Source: Paramesorhizobium leguminum (lineage in GTDB: Bacteria > Pseudomonadota > Alphaproteobacteria > Rhizobiales > Rhizobiaceae). From it: DNA of 64,000 nucleotides. The stretch is taken from contig NZ_QJTF01000008.1 in the NCBI RefSeq assembly GCF_003217235.1, positions 1-64,000 of the forward strand, in the 5' to 3' direction. The translations under genes and the position numbers were made by a program. Below, in pieces: positions 17,360 through 26,799 of this stretch (positions are counted from its first letter, which is position 1; each line of letters begins with the position of its first letter). A model generated the notes under the pieces. It worked only from the letters and a program-made list of their open reading frames with translations. It was not told where the DNA came from and did not search any database.

Positions 17360-17392
17360 AGCCCGTGTTGTTGGCGCGGGCTGTCATCTTTT
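17360..17392 (+). terminator. Possible terminator after hisI
   Basis: AGCCCGTG/CGCGGGCT (8 bp with one G-U pair), 7-nt loop, followed by GTCATCTTTTC. The T-run is weak. Confidence 0.45.
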
Positions 17393-17461
17393 CGCAATAT
17401 TTAGTCATTCGATACCTCTTTCCATGTAAAATCATTATGATTTCTATGAGGAGTAAGCAGC

Positions 17462-18448
17462 GTGCTCGAATGGGTTTCGCGTAAAAGAAGCCAGGCGGCG
17501 GCAAATGGCAATGCGGAAAACGGTGACGTAAAGAACGGCTCCGGGCTGCCGGTTGAGCCTGTCGCCCCGCCTGAGGATCGCAAGACCCCCATTGCGCTCG
17601 CGCTTGGCGGCGGCGCGGCCCGCGGCTGGACGCATATCGGCGTGCTCCGCGCGCTTGATGAGGCGGGCATCGAGATATCGATGATCGCCGGCACCTCCAT
17701 CGGCGCGCTGGTCGGCGGCTGCTATCTGGCGGGCAAGCTTGACGAGCTGGAGGAGTTCGCCCGCAGCCTGACGCGCCGGCGCATGTTCAACCTTCTCGAC
17801 ATAACATTGCGCGGCAACGGCCTATTCGGCGGCATGAAGCTCGACGGGCGCTTGCGCGAGCACCTGGACGGCGTGAATTTCGGCGATCTGCGCAAGCCTT
17901 TCACCGCCGTCTGCACGGAGTTGCGCACCGGCCACGAAATCTGGATAGAGCATGGCTCGCTGGTCAGCGCAATGCGGGCCTCCTACGCCCTGCCCGGCAT
18001 CTTCGAGCCGGTGCGGCTCGGCAACCGGCTTCTGGTCGATGGCGCGCTGGTTAATCCGGTGCCCGTTTCCGTCTGCCGTGCGAATGAGCAACCGCTCGTC
18101 CTTGCCGTCAATCTGCATTACGACCAGTTCGGGCGCGCGGCGGTGGTCAAGCACGTCAATCTGCAACAGGAGCAGATGCTGAGCGCGGAGGTCAGCGGGC
18201 GCCGCGTGACATCGGACGAGACGCGCATGGGCATAACCGGCGTGATGATGGAGGCCTTCAACATCATCCAGGACCGTATCTCCCGCGCCCGCGCGGCAGG
18301 CGATCCAGCCGACATTTCGCTTCTGCCGTCGGTCGGGCATATCGGCCTGACCGAGTTCCACCGCGCCGATGAAGCCATCAGCGTCGGTTACAGGGAAACG
18401 ATGAAGCACCTCAACGATATCAAACGGTTGCAGAGGGTGCTTCTTTAA
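17462..18448 (+). CDS. Patatin-like phospholipase (RssA-like)
   Basis: 328 residues of the patatin serine hydrolase family. Oxyanion hole GGGAARG at 49-55, nucleophile elbow GTSIG at 77-81 with Ser79, and dyad aspartate in LLVDGALVN near residue 194. It lacks a signal peptide, so it is cytoplasmic or membrane-peripheral. The first ~40 residues are polar and poorly conserved. GTG 17462 is preceded by GAGGAG. The substrate is unknown; acyl-ester hydrolysis of phospholipids is the family default. Confidence 0.9.
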   Translation: MLEWVSRKRSQAAANGNAENGDVKNGSGLPVEPVAPPEDRKTPIALALGGGAARGWTHIGVLRALDEAGIEISMIAGTSIGALVGGCYLAGKLDELEEFARSLTRRRMFNLLDITLRGNGLFGGMKLDGRLREHLDGVNFGDLRKPFTAVCTELRTGHEIWIEHGSLVSAMRASYALPGIFEPVRLGNRLLVDGALVNPVPVSVCRANEQPLVLAVNLHYDQFGRAAVVKHVNLQQEQMLSAEVSGRRVTSDETRMGITGVMMEAFNIIQDRISRARAAGDPADISLLPSVGHIGLTEFHRADEAISVGYRETMKHLNDIKRLQRVLL

Positions 18449-18456
18449 CACGCGCG

Positions 18457-18497
18457 AAACACAACGCGATCCAGGCCGCTTGCGGCTCGTGTTTTTT
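18457..18497 (+). terminator. Probable terminator of the patatin gene
   Basis: AAACAC/GTGTTT outer pairing with an inner GCCG/CGGC stem, followed by a T-run (GTGTTTTTTAG). The stem is imperfect. Confidence 0.5.
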
Positions 18498-18598
18498 AGC
18501 GCTTGTGAAAAAAGATGCATGGGAACCGATATTAGGCTTGTGTCCCAGGAATCCATTTGCTACATGCCGCGAGCCGATGAGTTCGGCCCTACCACGGA

Positions 18599-18683
18599 GC
18601 GGTCGTGGCGGAATTGGTAGACGCGCAGCGTTGAGGTCGCTGTGGGGCAACCCGTGGAAGTTCGAGTCTTCTCGACCGCACCA
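18599..18683 (+). tRNA. tRNA-Leu (anticodon GAG)
   Basis: Acceptor GCGGTCG/CGACCGC; D arm with AATTGGTAGACGC; anticodon stem CAGCG/CGCTG around TTGAGGT (anticodon GAG). A class II variable arm and T arm AGTTCGAGTCT follow, and CCA is encoded at the 3' end. 85 nt. It reads CUC/CUU codons. A C(TTCG)G-looped terminator follows. Confidence 0.96.
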
Positions 18684-18685
18684 AC

Positions 18686-18710
18686 AACCCGGCTTCGGCT
18701 GGGTTTTTTG
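18686..18710 (+). terminator. Terminator of tRNA-Leu(GAG)
   Basis: AACCCGGC, TTCG tetraloop, GCTGGGTT, then TTTT. It begins 2 bp after the tRNA CCA end. Confidence 0.88.
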
Positions 18711-18836
18711 TTTTAAAGCAACTACTTACCTTTTAAGGTGCCCCACCCCAAAACCAACCACGAAGCACCGCCGCTCATTCGTTGCGCCCAATTTGTTTTG
18801 TCCCTAAATTGATAGTGATGGCCGGGGGAGCAGGGA

Positions 18837-19106
18837 ATGGACGAAAACTTGAATTTCAGTGGCGGAGGTGACACATTCAATGGCATGGAAGCACGTGTCG
18901 CAAAACTAGAAGCCGCCTTCGAGCATATCCAAGTGGACATATCGGACATTAAGTCTGATATCCGTGGGATACGCGCCGATGCACGTGAGGATATTCGCGG
19001 TTTGCGAAGTGAGGCGCGTGCTGATTTCCGGTTGCTTTTCGGTTGTATTATAACTGTTGCAATTGGCTTGGCTGGCATGATGGCAAAGGGCTTTGGGTGG
19101 TTCTAA
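18837..19106 (+). CDS. Small coiled-coil protein with C-terminal membrane helix
   Basis: 89 residues that I cannot assign to a named family. Heptad-like EARVAKLEAAFEHIQVDISDIKSDIRGIRADAR spans about residues 18-60. One hydrophobic helix follows (LLFGCIITVAIGLAGMMA) with a very short tail, i.e. a tail-anchored layout. GGGGGAG lies upstream of ATG 18837. Similar coiled-coil plus single-helix proteins occur in prophages (hemolysin XhlA-like) and in chromosomes. Its location right after a tRNA gene fits either a small insertion or an ordinary gene; no integrase is present. Confidence 0.65.
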   Translation: MDENLNFSGGGDTFNGMEARVAKLEAAFEHIQVDISDIKSDIRGIRADAREDIRGLRSEARADFRLLFGCIITVAIGLAGMMAKGFGWF

Positions 19107-19183
19107 TAGAGATGGTCGCGGCAGCTATTTACCGCTGCAACCAGCATGTTTTGCGCTAATCAAATAATCAGCGACCTTCGATC

Positions 19184-19945
19184 ATGACGACAGCCACCCT
19201 CACCGATTCAAACGCCCCGCAAATTTCGTGGCGCAAGGAACGCTCCGCCCTCCCCGTCGCCTTTTTTCCCACCTACGGTTCACCTCCAGTGGAATGGCTC
19301 GTTGCAGAGGGACTGACAAACTACCCAACCGCCCTGGCCTTCATGGAAGCCCGCGTGGCGGCAATTCGTGAAGGAACCGCGCCGGAACTCGTCTGGCTCG
19401 TCGAGCATCCGCCACTTTACACCGCCGGGACTAGCGCCAAGGCACGCGACCTGCTCGCGCCCGATCGCTTTCCCGTGTTCCAGACGGGACGCGGCGGCGA
19501 ATATACTTATCATGGCCCCGGCCAGCGCGTGGCCTATGTCATGCTCGATTTGAAGCGTCGCCGCGAGGATGTGCGCGCGTTCGTCACTGCACTGGAAGAA
19601 TGGATCATCCGCACATTGGCGGAGTTCAACGTTCGTGGCGAGCGACGGGAGGATCGTGTTGGCGTCTGGGTTGCGCGTCCTGAGAAGCCCCGTCTTGCGG
19701 ACGGATCGCTTGCGGAAGACAAGATCGCGGCCATCGGCATCCGCCTGCGTCGCTGGGTGAGCTTCCACGGTATCGCCATCAATGTCGAGCCGGAACTGAC
19801 CAATTTCAGCGGCATCGTGCCCTGCGGGGTAACGCAGCACGGCGTCACCAGCCTTGTCGATCTGGGGTTGCCCTTGACGATGGAAGATGTGGATCTAGCG
19901 CTCGCACGGGCGTTCGAAAGCGTGTTCGGGCCGGTTGATCGCTAA
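19184..19945 (+). CDS. lipB: Lipoyl(octanoyl) transferase
   Basis: Transfers octanoyl from acyl-carrier protein to lipoyl domains of 2-oxoacid dehydrogenases. 253 residues. [12 protein letters not shown] is the LipB signature; the lysine in [19 protein letters not shown] and the cysteine in FSGIVPCGV are the catalytic pair. The N-terminal ~30 residues are a non-conserved extension. The gene ends convergently with the EamA transporter gene, overlapping it by 4 bp. Confidence 0.96.
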   Translation: MTTATLTDSNAPQISWRKERSALPVAFFPTYGSPPVEWLVAEGLTNYPTALAFMEARVAAIREGTAPELVWLVEHPPLYTAGTSAKARDLLAPDRFPVFQTGRGGEYTYHGPGQRVAYVMLDLKRRREDVRAFVTALEEWIIRTLAEFNVRGERREDRVGVWVARPEKPRLADGSLAEDKIAAIGIRLRRWVSFHGIAINVEPELTNFSGIVPCGVTQHGVTSLVDLGLPLTMEDVDLALARAFESVFGPVDR

Positions 19946-20883
19946 GCTAGCGCTTTCGCCCGCTTCTCATCCGCCACCCCTTCTTTCACCCTGCGCTCGC
20001 GTATGAAGACATAAATGCCCGACCCGGCGATGATAAAGATGCCCACCCATTTCGACGGTGTCGGAAATTCACCGAAAGCCAACAGACCGATCAGCACCGC
20101 CATGACGATTTCGAGATACTGGAACGGCGCGAGCATCGAGGCGGGTGCGAGGCGGAAGGCTTGCACTACCAGAAGATGGCCGAGGGTGCCGATCAAACCC
20201 AGCGCCGCCAGCAGCGCCCAAGAAAGCGGCATCGTGGCGAGGCCGAAGGCCAAATCGGCATGGCCGGCAATTTCACCCGCGATGATCACCGGCGCGGTGA
20301 ACGCCGCCCCGCCAATGCCGGCGTAAAACTGCATCACCAGCGGGCTGTCGGCGATGCTGTATTTGCGGTTCATGGCAAGATAGATCGCCATGCAGGCCGC
20401 TGTGCCGAGCGGCAGCAGCGAGACCCAGCCGAAAAGCTCGAAACTCGGCTGCACGACGATCAAAGTGCCGATGAAGCCGACCGCGACGGCGGTCAAGCGC
20501 CGCCAGCCTACCTGCTCCTTGAGGACAAAAGCCGAAAGCAGGGTCAAGAGAAGCGGCTCGACGAAAAAGACGGCGGTGGCGTCGGCGAGCGGCATATATT
20601 TGACCGCCGCGAAGAAGCAGACGCTGCCCACCCCCATTATCGCGCCACGGAACAGGTTTCCCTTGAGATTGTGCGTTCGAAGCCCTTTCCAGCCGCCCAG
20701 GCTAAGAAGAATGGCGGCCGTCAGCAGCGACTGGACGAAGAAGCGGGAAAAGGAGATTGTCGCCGGTGGCACACTATCGACCGTCGCGAGCCATTTTCCG
20801 ATCGCGTCGAGAAGCGGCAGGAACAGCATCGCGCTCGCCATGACGATCATGCCCTTGGCATGGGGTTGCATCTTTTCCTGCAT
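19942..20883 (-). CDS. EamA-family (DMT superfamily) transporter
   Basis: 313 residues with ten predicted membrane helices in two EamA repeats, inside the inner membrane. Family features include the N-terminal [15 protein letters not shown] helix, [31 protein letters not shown] at the end of the first half, and [21 protein letters not shown] in the second. The substrate cannot be read from sequence; S-adenosylmethionine, amino acids or drugs are all possible in this superfamily. The C-terminal tail is basic. Confidence 0.88.
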   Translation of the reverse strand: MQEKMQPHAKGMIVMASAMLFLPLLDAIGKWLATVDSVPPATISFSRFFVQSLLTAAILLSLGGWKGLRTHNLKGNLFRGAIMGVGSVCFFAAVKYMPLADATAVFFVEPLLLTLLSAFVLKEQVGWRRLTAVAVGFIGTLIVVQPSFELFGWVSLLPLGTAACMAIYLAMNRKYSIADSPLVMQFYAGIGGAAFTAPVIIAGEIAGHADLAFGLATMPLSWALLAALGLIGTLGHLLVVQAFRLAPASMLAPFQYLEIVMAVLIGLLAFGEFPTPSKWVGIFIIAGSGIYVFIRERRVKEGVADEKRAKALA

Positions 20884-21163
20884 CTATGGACCTGTAAACG
20901 AACTGGATTAGCCTCTATCGCGAAATATCCATACGCCATCGCCTCACAGCGAACCATCGCGTTTGCGGCGCGTGGCAAGCAGTGGTTTGACTTTTGCCAT
21001 CTTCTTGCGGCAAACGAGATCAACAATTGGAAAGCAATCCCCGGATATCATAATTCCACACGGGAACAGAAAGCGAACTCTTGTCGCATTTTGCGATAAA
21101 GCGTGGCATTATCCGGTTGATTCGATAATTCGTGAGTGACTGAAACGGGGCCGGTCCGATCAT

Positions 21164-23275
21164 ATGGATGACAATAACGATCTCTTCTCGATGGTTGTGA
21201 ACAACGCGCGCGACCGGCAGGCGATGCAGAGAAATGCCGAGCCTGCAGTCGTTGTTTCCGTGACGCCAGCTTTGACGCCTAGCAAGGCGCCGTCGCCCGT
21301 CCCGCCGCTCGCCGCGCCGCAACGCGCGCCGCTGCGCATCGACAACGAGGACTATAACGCCTCCGCCATCCGCGTTCTCGAAGGCCTCGAGCCGGTGCGC
21401 CTGCGTCCCGGCATGTATATCGGCGGCACGGATGAAAAAGCGCTGCATCATCTCTTTGCCGAAGTCATTGACAATTCCATGGACGAGGCGGTGGCGGGAC
21501 ATGCCAATTTCATCGAGGTGCATCTGGATGCCGAAGGCTTCCTGACGGTCACCGACAATGGGCGCGGCATCCCAGTCGAGAACCATCCGCAGGTTCCGGG
21601 TAAATCGACGCTCGAAGTCATCATGACCAAGCTCCATGCCGGCGGCAAGTTCGACGGCAAGGCCTATGAGACATCGGGCGGTCTGCATGGCGTCGGAGTT
21701 TCTGTCGTCAACGCGCTTTCGGATTTGCTTGAGGTGGAGGTGGCGCGCGGACGAAAACTCTATCGGCAGCGGTTCTCGCGCGGCATTCCGCTGGGCGGCC
21801 TGGAAGAACTGGGAGAGGTGCATAACCGCCGCGGGACGCGTGTGCGCTTCCACCCGGATCCGGATATTTTCGGAAAAAGCGCCAAGTTCGATCCCGCCCG
21901 GCTCTGCCGCATGGCGCGCTCCAAGGCTTATCTGTTCGGCGGCGTGGAAATCCGCTGGAGCTGCGATCCCTCACTGCTCGATCCCAAGAAGGACACGCCG
22001 GAAAAGGCGGTTTTCCACTTCCCCGGCGGACTGAAAGATTATCTCTCCGCATCGCTCGGCAAGGAATATCAGGTCACGCGCGAGATTTTCGCCGGCAAGA
22101 CCGAGAAACAAGGCGGCCATGGCGCGGTCGAGTGGGCCATCACCTGGTATGGCGGCGACGGCTTCGTGAATTCCTATTGCAACACCATTCCGACGGCGGA
22201 AGGCGGGACACATGAGGCGGGCTTGCGCATCGCCGTGACACGCGGACTGAAAGCCTATGCGGAGCTGACCAACAACAAGCGCGCTTCGATCATCACCACC
22301 GACGACGTGATGATTTCGGCTGCCGCCATGATGTCCGTCTTCATCCGCGAGCCTGAATTCGTCGGCCAGACCAAGGACAGGCTGGCGACGACCGAGGCGC
22401 AGCGCATTGTCGAAAATGCCATTCGCGATCCGTTCGACCATTGGCTAGCCGCCTCCCCGCAGGAGGCCTCCAAGCTGCTCGACTGGGTGGTGGAGCGCGC
22501 CGAGGAGCGCGTACGCAGGCGACAGGAAAAGGAAGTCACCCGCAAAAGCGCGGTACGCAAGCTACGCCTGCCCGGCAAGCTCGCCGATTGTACGCAGAAT
22601 GCCGCCGCGGGCGCGGAACTCTTCATTGTCGAGGGCGATTCGGCAGGCGGCTCCGCCAAGCAGGCACGCAATCGCGCAACCCAGGCCGTGCTGCCACTGC
22701 GGGGCAAGATCCTCAACGTCGCGAGCGCGGGGCGTGACAAGCTTTCCGCCAACCAGCAGATCAGCGATCTTATCCAGGCGCTCGGCTGTGGCACGAAATC
22801 CAAATATCGCGAAGAGGATCTGCGCTATGACCGCGTCATCATCATGACCGACGCGGATGTGGACGGCGCGCATATCGCCTCGCTGCTCATCACCTTCTTC
22901 TATCAGGAAATGCCCGAGATGATCCATGGCGGCCATCTCTATCTGGCCGTGCCGCCGCTCTACCGCCTCTCGCAGGGCGGCAAGACGGCCTATGCCCGCG
23001 ACGACGCGCATAAGGAAGAATTGCTGAAGACCATGTTTACCGGCAAGGGAAAGGTGGAAATCGGACGTTTCAAGGGCCTTGGCGAAATGCGCGCGGAGCA
23101 GCTGAAGGAAACGACGATGGACCCGCGCAAGCGCATGATGCTCCGGGTAGCGCTCGCCGAGGATATGGCGGCGCAGACCAAAACAGCCGTCGACGATCTC
23201 ATGGGCACCAGACCGGAGGCGCGATTCCGCTTCATCCAGGAAAACGCGGCATTTGTGGAAGAGCTGGATATCTAG
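21164..23275 (+). CDS. parE: DNA topoisomerase IV subunit B
   Basis: The ATPase subunit that, with ParC, decatenates daughter chromosomes. 703 residues. The first ~60 are a proline/alanine-rich extension, then RPGMYIGGTDEKALHHL, the GHKL ATP site (EVIDNSMDEA, TDNGRGIPV) and the TOPRIM domain with EGDSAGGSAKQARNR and DADVDGAHI. The C-terminal PLRGKILNVASA and LGEMRAEQLKETTMD segments are typical. ATG 21164 has only a weak upstream Shine-Dalgarno. The stop codon overlaps the stop of an antisense TetR relic in a CTAG. Confidence 0.96.
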   Translation: MDDNNDLFSMVVNNARDRQAMQRNAEPAVVVSVTPALTPSKAPSPVPPLAAPQRAPLRIDNEDYNASAIRVLEGLEPVRLRPGMYIGGTDEKALHHLFAEVIDNSMDEAVAGHANFIEVHLDAEGFLTVTDNGRGIPVENHPQVPGKSTLEVIMTKLHAGGKFDGKAYETSGGLHGVGVSVVNALSDLLEVEVARGRKLYRQRFSRGIPLGGLEELGEVHNRRGTRVRFHPDPDIFGKSAKFDPARLCRMARSKAYLFGGVEIRWSCDPSLLDPKKDTPEKAVFHFPGGLKDYLSASLGKEYQVTREIFAGKTEKQGGHGAVEWAITWYGGDGFVNSYCNTIPTAEGGTHEAGLRIAVTRGLKAYAELTNNKRASIITTDDVMISAAAMMSVFIREPEFVGQTKDRLATTEAQRIVENAIRDPFDHWLAASPQEASKLLDWVVERAEERVRRRQEKEVTRKSAVRKLRLPGKLADCTQNAAAGAELFIVEGDSAGGSAKQARNRATQAVLPLRGKILNVASAGRDKLSANQQISDLIQALGCGTKSKYREEDLRYDRVIIMTDADVDGAHIASLLITFFYQEMPEMIHGGHLYLAVPPLYRLSQGGKTAYARDDAHKEELLKTMFTGKGKVEIGRFKGLGEMRAEQLKETTMDPRKRMMLRVALAEDMAAQTKTAVDDLMGTRPEARFRFIQENAAFVEELDI

Positions 23276-23421
23276 CCGGAGGCGCTCTGCGCACTGGCGA
23301 CATCCGCCAGTGCGGCTTTCACAGCACGCTCCATAACCTGCTGATCATCAGACAGCGCGAGAAGTAAAGTCGCGCCTTCCAGCAGCGCAAGCGCGTCGTT
23401 GTGGGCCGGGCGCTGCAGCCT
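23272..23421 (-). pseudogene. C-terminal relic of a TetR-family regulator
   Basis: On the minus strand, 49 codons read LQRPAHNDALALLEGATL followed by LLALSDDQQVMERAVK and a short Ala/Ser tail before TAG. This resembles the last helices of TetR regulators (leG..ll..l). An in-frame TAA lies immediately upstream (23422-23424) and no DNA-binding domain is found, so the 5' part has been lost, probably when lexA or parE neighbours were rearranged. Its stop codon overlaps the parE stop codon. Confidence 0.6.
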
Positions 23422-23474
23422 TAAAATGGATTTTCATATCTTTTCCGCATTTTAACCAAATTAAAACGCTTGCG

Positions 23475-23489
23475 GAACAAGACTGGAAC
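23475..23489. promoter_or_regulatory. LexA (SOS) box 1 upstream of lexA
   Basis: GAAC-N7-GAAC, i.e. GTTC-N7-GTTC on the other strand: an exact match to the alphaproteobacterial LexA operator. It lies about 58 bp before the lexA start, consistent with autoregulation. Confidence 0.85.
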
Positions 23490-23501
23490 ATATAGTGTTT
23501 T

Positions 23502-23516
23502 GTTCTGGGTTTGTTT
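23502..23516. promoter_or_regulatory. Possible second LexA box (GTTC-N7-GTTT)
   Basis: One base away from the GTTC-N7-GTTC consensus, 12 bp downstream of box 1 and in the opposite orientation. It may give cooperative or tighter repression. Confidence 0.5.
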
Positions 23517-23546
23517 TATTTCTGATTCCTTTGAAGGAACCACTCG

Positions 23547-24281
23547 ATGCTGACGCGCAAGCAACATGAACTTCTGCTTTTCATTCACGAGCGGTTGAAG
23601 GAATCGGGCATTCCGCCTTCCTTTGACGAAATGAAAGTTGCGCTCGACCTCGCATCGAAATCGGGGATACATCGGCTGATAACGGCGCTGGAGGAGCGCG
23701 GCTTCATCCGCCGCCTGCCCAACCGGGCACGCGCGCTGGAAGTGCTGCGCCTTCCCGATTCGATCGCGCCGGGGCTGAACGCGCAGAAGAAATTCGCGCC
23801 GAGCATCATCGAGGGCAGCCTGGGGCGCAATGCGGCGGCGGCCCCTTCCCGCCCGCGCGCTACCGTGGCCAAGGAAGACAGTGACGCCGCGACGGATGCT
23901 CCCGTTCAAGTCCCGGTGATGGGACGCATCGCCGCCGGCGTTCCGATTGCCGCCATTCAGAACCAGACCCGCACGATCAGCCTGCCGCCGGAAATGATTG
24001 GGCCGGGAGATCATTATGCGCTCGAGGTCAAAGGCGATTCGATGATCGAGGCCGGCATATTCGACGGCGATACGGTCGTTATCCGGCGCGGCGATACAGC
24101 CAGCCCCGGCGAGATCGTTGTGGCGCTGGTCGATGACGAGGAAGCAACGCTCAAGCGCTTCCGCCGCAAGGGCGCCTCGATCGCGCTGGAAGCGGCAAAC
24201 CCGGCTTATGAAACGCGCATCTTCGGGCCGGATCGGGTTCAGGTACAGGGTAAGCTGGTAGGCCTGATCCGTCGCTACTGA
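23547..24281 (+). CDS. lexA: LexA repressor (SOS response)
   Basis: Represses DNA-damage genes and self-cleaves when RecA is activated. 244 residues. An N-terminal winged helix ([17 protein letters not shown]...[10 protein letters not shown]) is followed by a proline/alanine linker. The S24 domain has cleavage site Ala130-Gly131 (RIAAGVPIA), nucleophile Ser165 in GDSMIEAGI and general base Lys203 in ATLKRF. AAGGAACC precedes the ATG. The linker is longer than in E. coli LexA, as usual for Rhizobiales. Two operator-like sequences lie upstream, and comEC converges with a 7-bp overlap. Confidence 0.97.
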   Translation: MLTRKQHELLLFIHERLKESGIPPSFDEMKVALDLASKSGIHRLITALEERGFIRRLPNRARALEVLRLPDSIAPGLNAQKKFAPSIIEGSLGRNAAAAPSRPRATVAKEDSDAATDAPVQVPVMGRIAAGVPIAAIQNQTRTISLPPEMIGPGDHYALEVKGDSMIEAGIFDGDTVVIRRGDTASPGEIVVALVDDEEATLKRFRRKGASIALEAANPAYETRIFGPDRVQVQGKLVGLIRRY

Positions 24282-26677
24282 CCAGGATCAGTTGCCCGCT
24301 CTTTCGGTTTGCCGAACGGCTTCTGCCCGGTTCCCGGTTTCAAGCGCGGCTTTTCCGGCAGCCCGCGTGCCGCCCGTGTAAACAGCCGGTGCTGGCTCCA
24401 AACGCGTTCGGGCGCCCCGATGGCGTAGGTCAGCATCGTCCCGCTTCCGGCATCATGCTGCGGCAGTCTCGCTTCCAATGTCCCTTTGATCGCGAGATCA
24501 CGCAGGGTAACCACAGTCTTTTCGTCCGTGCCGCAAGAGAGATCTTTTCCGGCAAAGGCGAGGATGACGAAATCACCGATGGCGCAGGCGGTGTTCCGGC
24601 CTCCCGCGGCATCGGTATAGGCCAGCGTCTGCCCATTGCGCATTTCGGCCGAGCAAACGCCGTCCTCGCAGGTGAAGCTTCCGAGTACGGGCGCTTCGGG
24701 ATTGGCTTGCGGCTTCACGATACCGGTTGCGTTATAGGCTTTTTGCCAGTTTTCGATAATAAACTGCGAAGGCTGCTTGCGATTGATTGCCAGCGCGCCA
24801 TCGCCGGTTCTCATCGCGACCAACCGTCCGTCCTCCGATACGATCAGATCGGGACCGCTTTCATGGACGAAGAGAAGGAGACCTACGGCTAAGAAGGGCA
24901 ATGAAATAGCGCGCAGCCACGTTTTCAGGAACAGCGCAAGCACCAGACCCGCCGACCATAGCAACAGCGTCGAAACCGGCATGATTCCGGGATTGGTATT
25001 AGGTGAGATCGACGCCACCTCATGGGCGATCCATTTGACCACCTCGATACCGGCACCCATCACCTGCAATGGCAGCCATTCGAGATCAAACGGCATTGCC
25101 AGCAGGCTCAGGACGGCGAAGGGCATGACGGATACCGATATGACCGGCAGCGCCAGCACATTGCCAAGCAGGCCCAGCGGCGCGGCGTTGTTGAAATGAT
25201 AGAGCGCGAAAATGCCGCTTGCCGTCCCGGCGATTGCCGAGGTGGCCGCAGTTGCGCCGACCGAGGCGGCGATTTTGTGCAAGAAGCCCCGCGCCGCATA
25301 GGATCGTGATGCCACCTCTTCCGTCTGGTTCCGCTTTCTGCCGGTCCACCAGCCGAACGCCGCAATCAGCGCCGCGGTAGCCGAAAACGACATCTGGAAA
25401 CTGGGGCCGAGCAATTCATGCGGCATGAAGATGATGGTCACCAGCGCCGCCAGGGCCAGATTGCGCATGGTAATAGCGGAGCGGTCCATCATCACGGCGA
25501 TGAGCATCACCGCCAGCATGACGAAGCTGCGCTGCGCGGCAACATCGGCGCCCGACAGCATGAGATAAAAGGCCGAGGCCAGGAGAGCCGCCCCGGCCGC
25601 ATATTTCTTGACCGGATGCCGCATCGCCAAGCCGGGGAAGATCGCCGCAAGCGCCCGTACGGTCAGCATGACCAGACCACCCGCGAGCGCCATGTGCAGG
25701 CCGGAAATGGAGAGAATGTGGGCAAGGCCACTCAGCCGCAGCGCCTCGTTGGTTTCTTCGCTGATCCCTTCCCGCTGCCCGGCGATGAGGGCCGCCGCGA
25801 TTGCGCCCTCCTCCCCGCCAAGAGCTGAGACGATGCTTTCCGTAATGCCCTGCCGCAGTGCGGCAATCCGAAACGACAACCGAGTGTGAAAATCCGCCGG
25901 CGCGGGCACCGCCACGCTTTTCGGCGTCCCGAAGAAAAAACCGTTCGCGCCGATGCCATTAAAATAGGCATGAAAGGCGAAATCATAGTTTCCCGGTCGC
26001 ACCGGGCCGGACTGGGCGCGCAGCCGCGCGAAGCCGGAAAGGCCGGAACCGATATCGGCAGATGCCGGCAGGTCGCGGGCAGAAATACGGATGCGTTCGG
26101 GCGCGTAGCGAAGCGTTGGCCGCGCGGTGGCAAGCACATCCAGCGTCACGCGCCATCCGCCATCGGTATTCTGCTCCATGGCGACGATGCGCCCGGTCAC
26201 GCGCGTGGTGATGTCCCCGCCAAGCATGGGCGTGGCGCGCCGCATCGTTTCCGTCTTCGCCGCCAGCATTCCGGCCACGACGGCGAGCGCGAAGGTCAGC
26301 GCCAATGCTACAATCTGGCGCTTGCGCGCGAGAATGCGCGTACAGGCGAGCACGGCTGATCCGGAAACAAGCGGTTGCCATCTGGGCTCGAAGGCAAACG
26401 AAAAATATAGAATGGCGCCGATTGCCGCAAAGACCGGCAGGAAGAGAAAACGTGTGCCGTGCTCATCTTCTCGTAGAAACAAGGCCGCAAGAGACGCGCC
26501 AAATGCGCGCGGCCACGCGATGAAAGTCTTGCGCGTCGGCAGAACAAGCGCGTGCGGTTTTACCGGCGTGTCGGCTGTCTTCGGCTCCCGCGGCGTGACC
26601 ACAGGCGGCAGGAAATAGGCCGGCCGCTTCAATAGCGCCCGTTCGTCAGCCTCTTCCAGCTCGTGTCCGCCCCTCAT
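24275..26677 (-). CDS. ComEC/Rec2-type competence membrane channel protein
   Basis: 800 residues. After ~50 polar residues and a few helices there is a DUF4131-type extracytoplasmic domain ([18 protein letters not shown]). The Competence domain follows with [15 protein letters not shown] and [20 protein letters not shown], both diagnostic, then more helices. The C-terminal domain (from about residue 610) lacks the metal-ligand HxHxDH motif of the metallo-beta-lactamase domain found in Bacillus ComEC. Its role is presumed DNA uptake across the inner membrane, though competence is not demonstrated in relatives. ATG 26677 is preferred (GGGGA upstream) over the frame to 26785. Confidence 0.88.
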   Translation of the reverse strand: MRGGHELEEADERALLKRPAYFLPPVVTPREPKTADTPVKPHALVLPTRKTFIAWPRAFGASLAALFLREDEHGTRFLFLPVFAAIGAILYFSFAFEPRWQPLVSGSAVLACTRILARKRQIVALALTFALAVVAGMLAAKTETMRRATPMLGGDITTRVTGRIVAMEQNTDGGWRVTLDVLATARPTLRYAPERIRISARDLPASADIGSGLSGFARLRAQSGPVRPGNYDFAFHAYFNGIGANGFFFGTPKSVAVPAPADFHTRLSFRIAALRQGITESIVSALGGEEGAIAAALIAGQREGISEETNEALRLSGLAHILSISGLHMALAGGLVMLTVRALAAIFPGLAMRHPVKKYAAGAALLASAFYLMLSGADVAAQRSFVMLAVMLIAVMMDRSAITMRNLALAALVTIIFMPHELLGPSFQMSFSATAALIAAFGWWTGRKRNQTEEVASRSYAARGFLHKIAASVGATAATSAIAGTASGIFALYHFNNAAPLGLLGNVLALPVISVSVMPFAVLSLLAMPFDLEWLPLQVMGAGIEVVKWIAHEVASISPNTNPGIMPVSTLLLWSAGLVLALFLKTWLRAISLPFLAVGLLLFVHESGPDLIVSEDGRLVAMRTGDGALAINRKQPSQFIIENWQKAYNATGIVKPQANPEAPVLGSFTCEDGVCSAEMRNGQTLAYTDAAGGRNTACAIGDFVILAFAGKDLSCGTDEKTVVTLRDLAIKGTLEARLPQHDAGSGTMLTYAIGAPERVWSQHRLFTRAARGLPEKPRLKPGTGQKPFGKPKERATDPGQ

Positions 26678-26799
26678 TCGGTCCCCACCCGGCGGCCAAT
26701 ACCCTGTACTACCCTTGCACCGCCAGCCACCTATGCTACATGAACGCCAACCGAAATCGAGTGGGGCTGTGATCCGGCCCCGCACTCACCGGAGTTATC

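Noticed and set aside
20161-21099. 312-codon plus-strand open frame overlapping the EamA transporter
   Set aside because: Antisense to a well-formed ten-helix transporter; the sequence is low-complexity and polar.
21020-21853. 277-codon minus-strand open frame over parE start
   Set aside because: Antisense to the ParE GHKL ATPase domain; no homology recognised.
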